DNA of 64,000 nt from Curtobacterium sp. 458 (lineage in GTDB: Bacteria > Actinomycetota > Actinomycetes > Actinomycetales > Microbacteriaceae), in contig NZ_CP129104.1 in the NCBI RefSeq assembly GCF_030406605.1, forward strand, positions 2,951,002 to 3,015,001, written 5' to 3'. Positions 61,493 to 64,000 of the stretch are shown here, piece by piece. A program made the position numbers and the translations under genes. The notes beneath the pieces are model-generated. The model was not told the DNA's origin. It saw only the letters and a list, made by a program, of their open reading frames with translations, and made no database searches. Numbering within the stretch: the first letter of the stretch is position 1; the number at the start of each line of letters is the position of its first letter.

Positions 61493-63973
61493 ATGGCACG
61501 CACGGAAGCAGTCGGCCTGCCCGACGGTGAACGCATCGAGGACGTCGACGTCTCCGAGGAGATGCAGGGCTCCTTCCTCGAGTACGCGTACTCCGTCATC
61601 TACTCCCGGGCGCTCCCCGACGCACGCGACGGCCTCAAGCCCGTGCAGCGCCGCATCCTCTACCAGATGGCCGAGATGGGCCTCCGACCCGACCGCGGGC
61701 ACGTCAAGAGCGCGCGCGTCACCGGCGAGGTGATGGGCAAGCTGCACCCGCACGGCGACAGCGCCATCTACGACGCCCTCGTCCGCATGGCGCAGCCGTT
61801 CACGATGCGGGTGCCGCTCGTCGATGGCCACGGCAACTTCGGCTCCCTCGACGACGGCCCCGCCGCGGCCCGCTACACCGAGGCACGGCTCGCCGAACCC
61901 TCGATGGCGATGACCGAGGGCCTGGGTGAGGACGTCGTCGACTTCGTCCCGAACTACGACAACCAGATCATGCAGCCCGGTGTCCTGCCGGCGGCGTTCC
62001 CGAACCTCCTCGTCAACGGCGCGTCCGGCATCGCGGTCGGCATGGCCACGAACATGGCGCCGCACAACCTGGGCGAGGTCGTCGAGGCGGCGAAGCACCT
62101 CCTCATGAACCCGCAGGCCTCCCTCGAGGAGCTGATGGAGTTCGTACCGGGGCCGGACCTGCCGGGTGGCGGCACGATCGTCGGGCTCTCCGGGGTCCGT
62201 GACGCCTACGCCACCGGCCGCGGCTCGTTCCGCACCCGGGCGAAGGTCAGCGTCGAGAACCTCACGCCGCGCAAGGCCGGGCTCATCGTCACCGAGCTCC
62301 CCTACCTCGTCGGCCCCGAGCGCGTGATCGAGAAGATCAAGGACGGCGTCCAGTCGAAGAAGCTCGTCGGCATCTCCGACGTGAAGGACCTCACCGACCG
62401 CAACCACGGGCTGCGGCTCGTGATCGAGATCAAGTCCGGCTTCAACCCGACCGCCGTGCTCGAGCAGCTCTACAAGCACACCCCCCTCGAGGACGGCTTC
62501 GGCATCAACAACGTCGCACTCGTCGACGGCTCGCCGCGGACGCTCGGCCTCCGGGACCTGCTCGACGTCTACGTGCGGCACCGTCTGTCCGTGGTCACGC
62601 GACGGTCGGAGTACCGGCTGGCACGGCGTCGTGAACGGCTGCACCTCGTCGAGGGCCTGCTCATCGCGATCCTCGACATCGACGAGGTCATCGAGGTCAT
62701 CCGGTCCTCCGACGACTCCGAGGCCGCGCGCTCCCGGCTGCAGACCGTGTTCGACCTGTCCGAGGTGCAGGCCGAGTACATCCTCGAACTCCGGCTCCGC
62801 CGCCTGACGAAGTTCTCCCGCCTCGAGCTCGAGGGCGAGCGCGACCAGCTCCTCGCCGACATCGCCGCGCTCGAGGAGCTCCTCGGGTCCGACGAGCGGC
62901 TCCGCGCGCAGGTGTCGCTCGAGCTCACCGAGGTGTCCGACCGGTTCGCGACGCCACGCCGGACCCTCCTGACCGAGGCCGACGCCCCGGTCCGCGGTGG
63001 TCGCAAGGCCGCGGTCGACCCCGAATCACTGCAGATCGCGGACTCGCCGTGCCGGGTGATCCTCTCCACCACCGGGCGGCTCGTCCGCGTCGACATCCCG
63101 GACACCGACCTGGGGATCGTGCGGGTGCCGAAGCGCTCGAAGCACGATGCCGTCCGGTCGTCCGTCGTCTCCACCGTCCGTGGTCAGCTCGGCGCGCTGA
63201 CGTCGACCGGCCGGGTCGTGCGGTTCTCCCCCGTCGACGTCCCCGCGGTGCCGCCGGCGTCCGTCCGGCTCGACGCCGGCGTGCGTGTGTCGGAGTACCT
63301 CGGCGTGCCCCGGACCGAGACGGTCGTGGCGCTCCTCGCGCTCACCGGTGAGGACTCCGTCGCGATCGGCACCGCCCAGGGCGTCGTGAAGCGCGTCGTC
63401 GCCGGTGCGTGGCCGGACAAGCCCGAGGTCGTCGCGATCGGCCTCAAGCCGGGTGACTCGGTCGTCGGCGCAGTCCAGGCGCCCGAGGACGACGACCTCG
63501 TGTTCATCACCTCGAACGCCCAGCTCCTGCGGTTCCCGGCGTCCGGCGTCCGGCCGCAGGGGCTGCCCGCCGGTGGCGTCGCCGGGGTCGCGCTCGCTGC
63601 CGGTGCATCGGTCATCTGGTTCGGGTCGGTCCCCCGCTCCGACGACGCCGTGGTGGCAACCGTGTCGACGTCGTCGGCCGCGCTGCCCGGGACGGACAAC
63701 GGGCGCGCCAAGGTGTCGGCGCTGTCCGAGTTCCCGGCGAAGGGCCGCGCGACCCAGGGCGTCCGGGCGCACGCGTTCCTGAAGGGCGAGGACGGTCTGA
63801 CCGTGGCGTGGGCGGGCATCGCCCCGCCGCACGCGGTGGGCACGGACGGCGCAGCACGGACCCTGCCCGACTGGCTGTCGAAGCGCGACGGCTCGGGCAG
63901 TCCGCTCGACGCCGTCATCGGCACGATCGGTGGGAGCGCGGCCGCGCTCGACGGGACCGCGGGCGAGGCGTAG
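61493..63973 (+). CDS. parC: DNA topoisomerase IV subunit A-like (type IIA topoisomerase)
   Basis: 826 residues. The active-site Tyr128 is in [12 protein letters not shown]; the quinolone-target loop reads [17 protein letters not shown] with Ser90 and Asp94, the sensitive form. The C-terminal beta-pinwheel repeats ([31 protein letters not shown]) fit a ParC-like decatenase better than GyrA, whose GyrA-box is not seen. No parE partner lies in the window. It ends 27 bp before the window edge. Confidence 0.9.
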   Translation: MARTEAVGLPDGERIEDVDVSEEMQGSFLEYAYSVIYSRALPDARDGLKPVQRRILYQMAEMGLRPDRGHVKSARVTGEVMGKLHPHGDSAIYDALVRMAQPFTMRVPLVDGHGNFGSLDDGPAAARYTEARLAEPSMAMTEGLGEDVVDFVPNYDNQIMQPGVLPAAFPNLLVNGASGIAVGMATNMAPHNLGEVVEAAKHLLMNPQASLEELMEFVPGPDLPGGGTIVGLSGVRDAYATGRGSFRTRAKVSVENLTPRKAGLIVTELPYLVGPERVIEKIKDGVQSKKLVGISDVKDLTDRNHGLRLVIEIKSGFNPTAVLEQLYKHTPLEDGFGINNVALVDGSPRTLGLRDLLDVYVRHRLSVVTRRSEYRLARRRERLHLVEGLLIAILDIDEVIEVIRSSDDSEAARSRLQTVFDLSEVQAEYILELRLRRLTKFSRLELEGERDQLLADIAALEELLGSDERLRAQVSLELTEVSDRFATPRRTLLTEADAPVRGGRKAAVDPESLQIADSPCRVILSTTGRLVRVDIPDTDLGIVRVPKRSKHDAVRSSVVSTVRGQLGALTSTGRVVRFSPVDVPAVPPASVRLDAGVRVSEYLGVPRTETVVALLALTGEDSVAIGTAQGVVKRVVAGAWPDKPEVVAIGLKPGDSVVGAVQAPEDDDLVFITSNAQLLRFPASGVRPQGLPAGGVAGVALAAGASVIWFGSVPRSDDAVVATVSTSSAALPGTDNGRAKVSALSEFPAKGRATQGVRAHAFLKGEDGLTVAWAGIAPPHAVGTDGAARTLPDWLSKRDGSGSPLDAVIGTIGGSAAALDGTAGEA

Positions 63974-64000
63974 GCGCGCGGCAGGCGGCGCCGCGCTGCC

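Noticed and set aside
63974..64000. A terminator after parC
   Set aside because: The sequence is GC-rich with some symmetry, but the window ends before a complete stem could be judged.

Overview
The window is high-GC actinobacterial DNA. Its gene content fits a motile member of the Microbacteriaceae, most likely Curtobacterium or a close relative; this placement is an inference from content and protein style, not from a database match. Supporting signs are SepH, the DUF3000, DUF3093, DUF3159, DUF3710 and DUF4193 families, a RamB-type regulator, GTP-dependent PEP carboxykinase, a flagellar set without P- and L-ring genes, a GlnR box, and many start codons placed directly after a TANNNT hexamer (leaderless style). 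There are 61 protein genes, one of them cut by the left edge. I see no tRNA, rRNA, CRISPR array, insertion sequence or prophage.

Layout. 1-4136 (minus strand): an OmpR/HK two-component pair followed by a ferric-reductase-like membrane protein, an FMN-binding lipid-face protein and the first codons of an ApbE-like flavin transferase, which together look like an extracytoplasmic electron-transfer module. 4327-8759 (plus): DUF2231 membrane protein, KatG, a VOC protein and an aldo/keto reductase. 8869-13925: a gluconeogenic pckG-gap operon divergent from a RamB-type regulator, with a perfect inverted repeat between them. 14052-32295: about 18 kb of flagellar genes. The block flgB-flgC-fliE-fliF-fliG-fliH-fliI-fliJ-NlpC/P60-fliK-flgD-flgE is tightly overlapped. 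Beside it lie fliD-fliS-fliT-like, fliC and fliA, and the opposite-strand operon flgN-flgK-flgL-fliW. Three matching sigma-28 type promoters precede flgB, fliC and flgN. Motor, C-ring (FliM, FliN) and export-gate genes are not in the window.

32605-41889: miscellaneous genes (DUF559/AbiEi-like protein, an unknown protein, a stand-alone FabH, an aldo/keto reductase, a protein phosphatase), then amtB with a four-half-site GlnR box, zapE, and a rhodanese-sufE pair. 41961-48535: alpha/beta hydrolase, DUF3000-RNase D, and a fadA-fadB beta-oxidation pair. 48695-50705: a small unknown gene and a lower-GC three-gene islet (antitoxin, RelE toxin, eight-pass membrane protein) lying between ordinary core genes. 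50706-63973: core genes dxs, acnA, DUF3159, DUF3710, dut, DUF3093, DUF4193, sepH, a phosphodiesterase-like protein and parC.

Recurring non-coding themes are (a) a family of seven near-perfect palindromes with the core GGACTGGAGGCnCGTGGCG, all at 3' ends of genes; (b) a second palindrome family built on CGCACAACCGAAGTC; (c) leaderless promoters of the form TANNNT, 6-7 nt, start codon, including one back-to-back pair whose -10 boxes overlap; and (d) short degenerate tandem repeats in several gene-free gaps.
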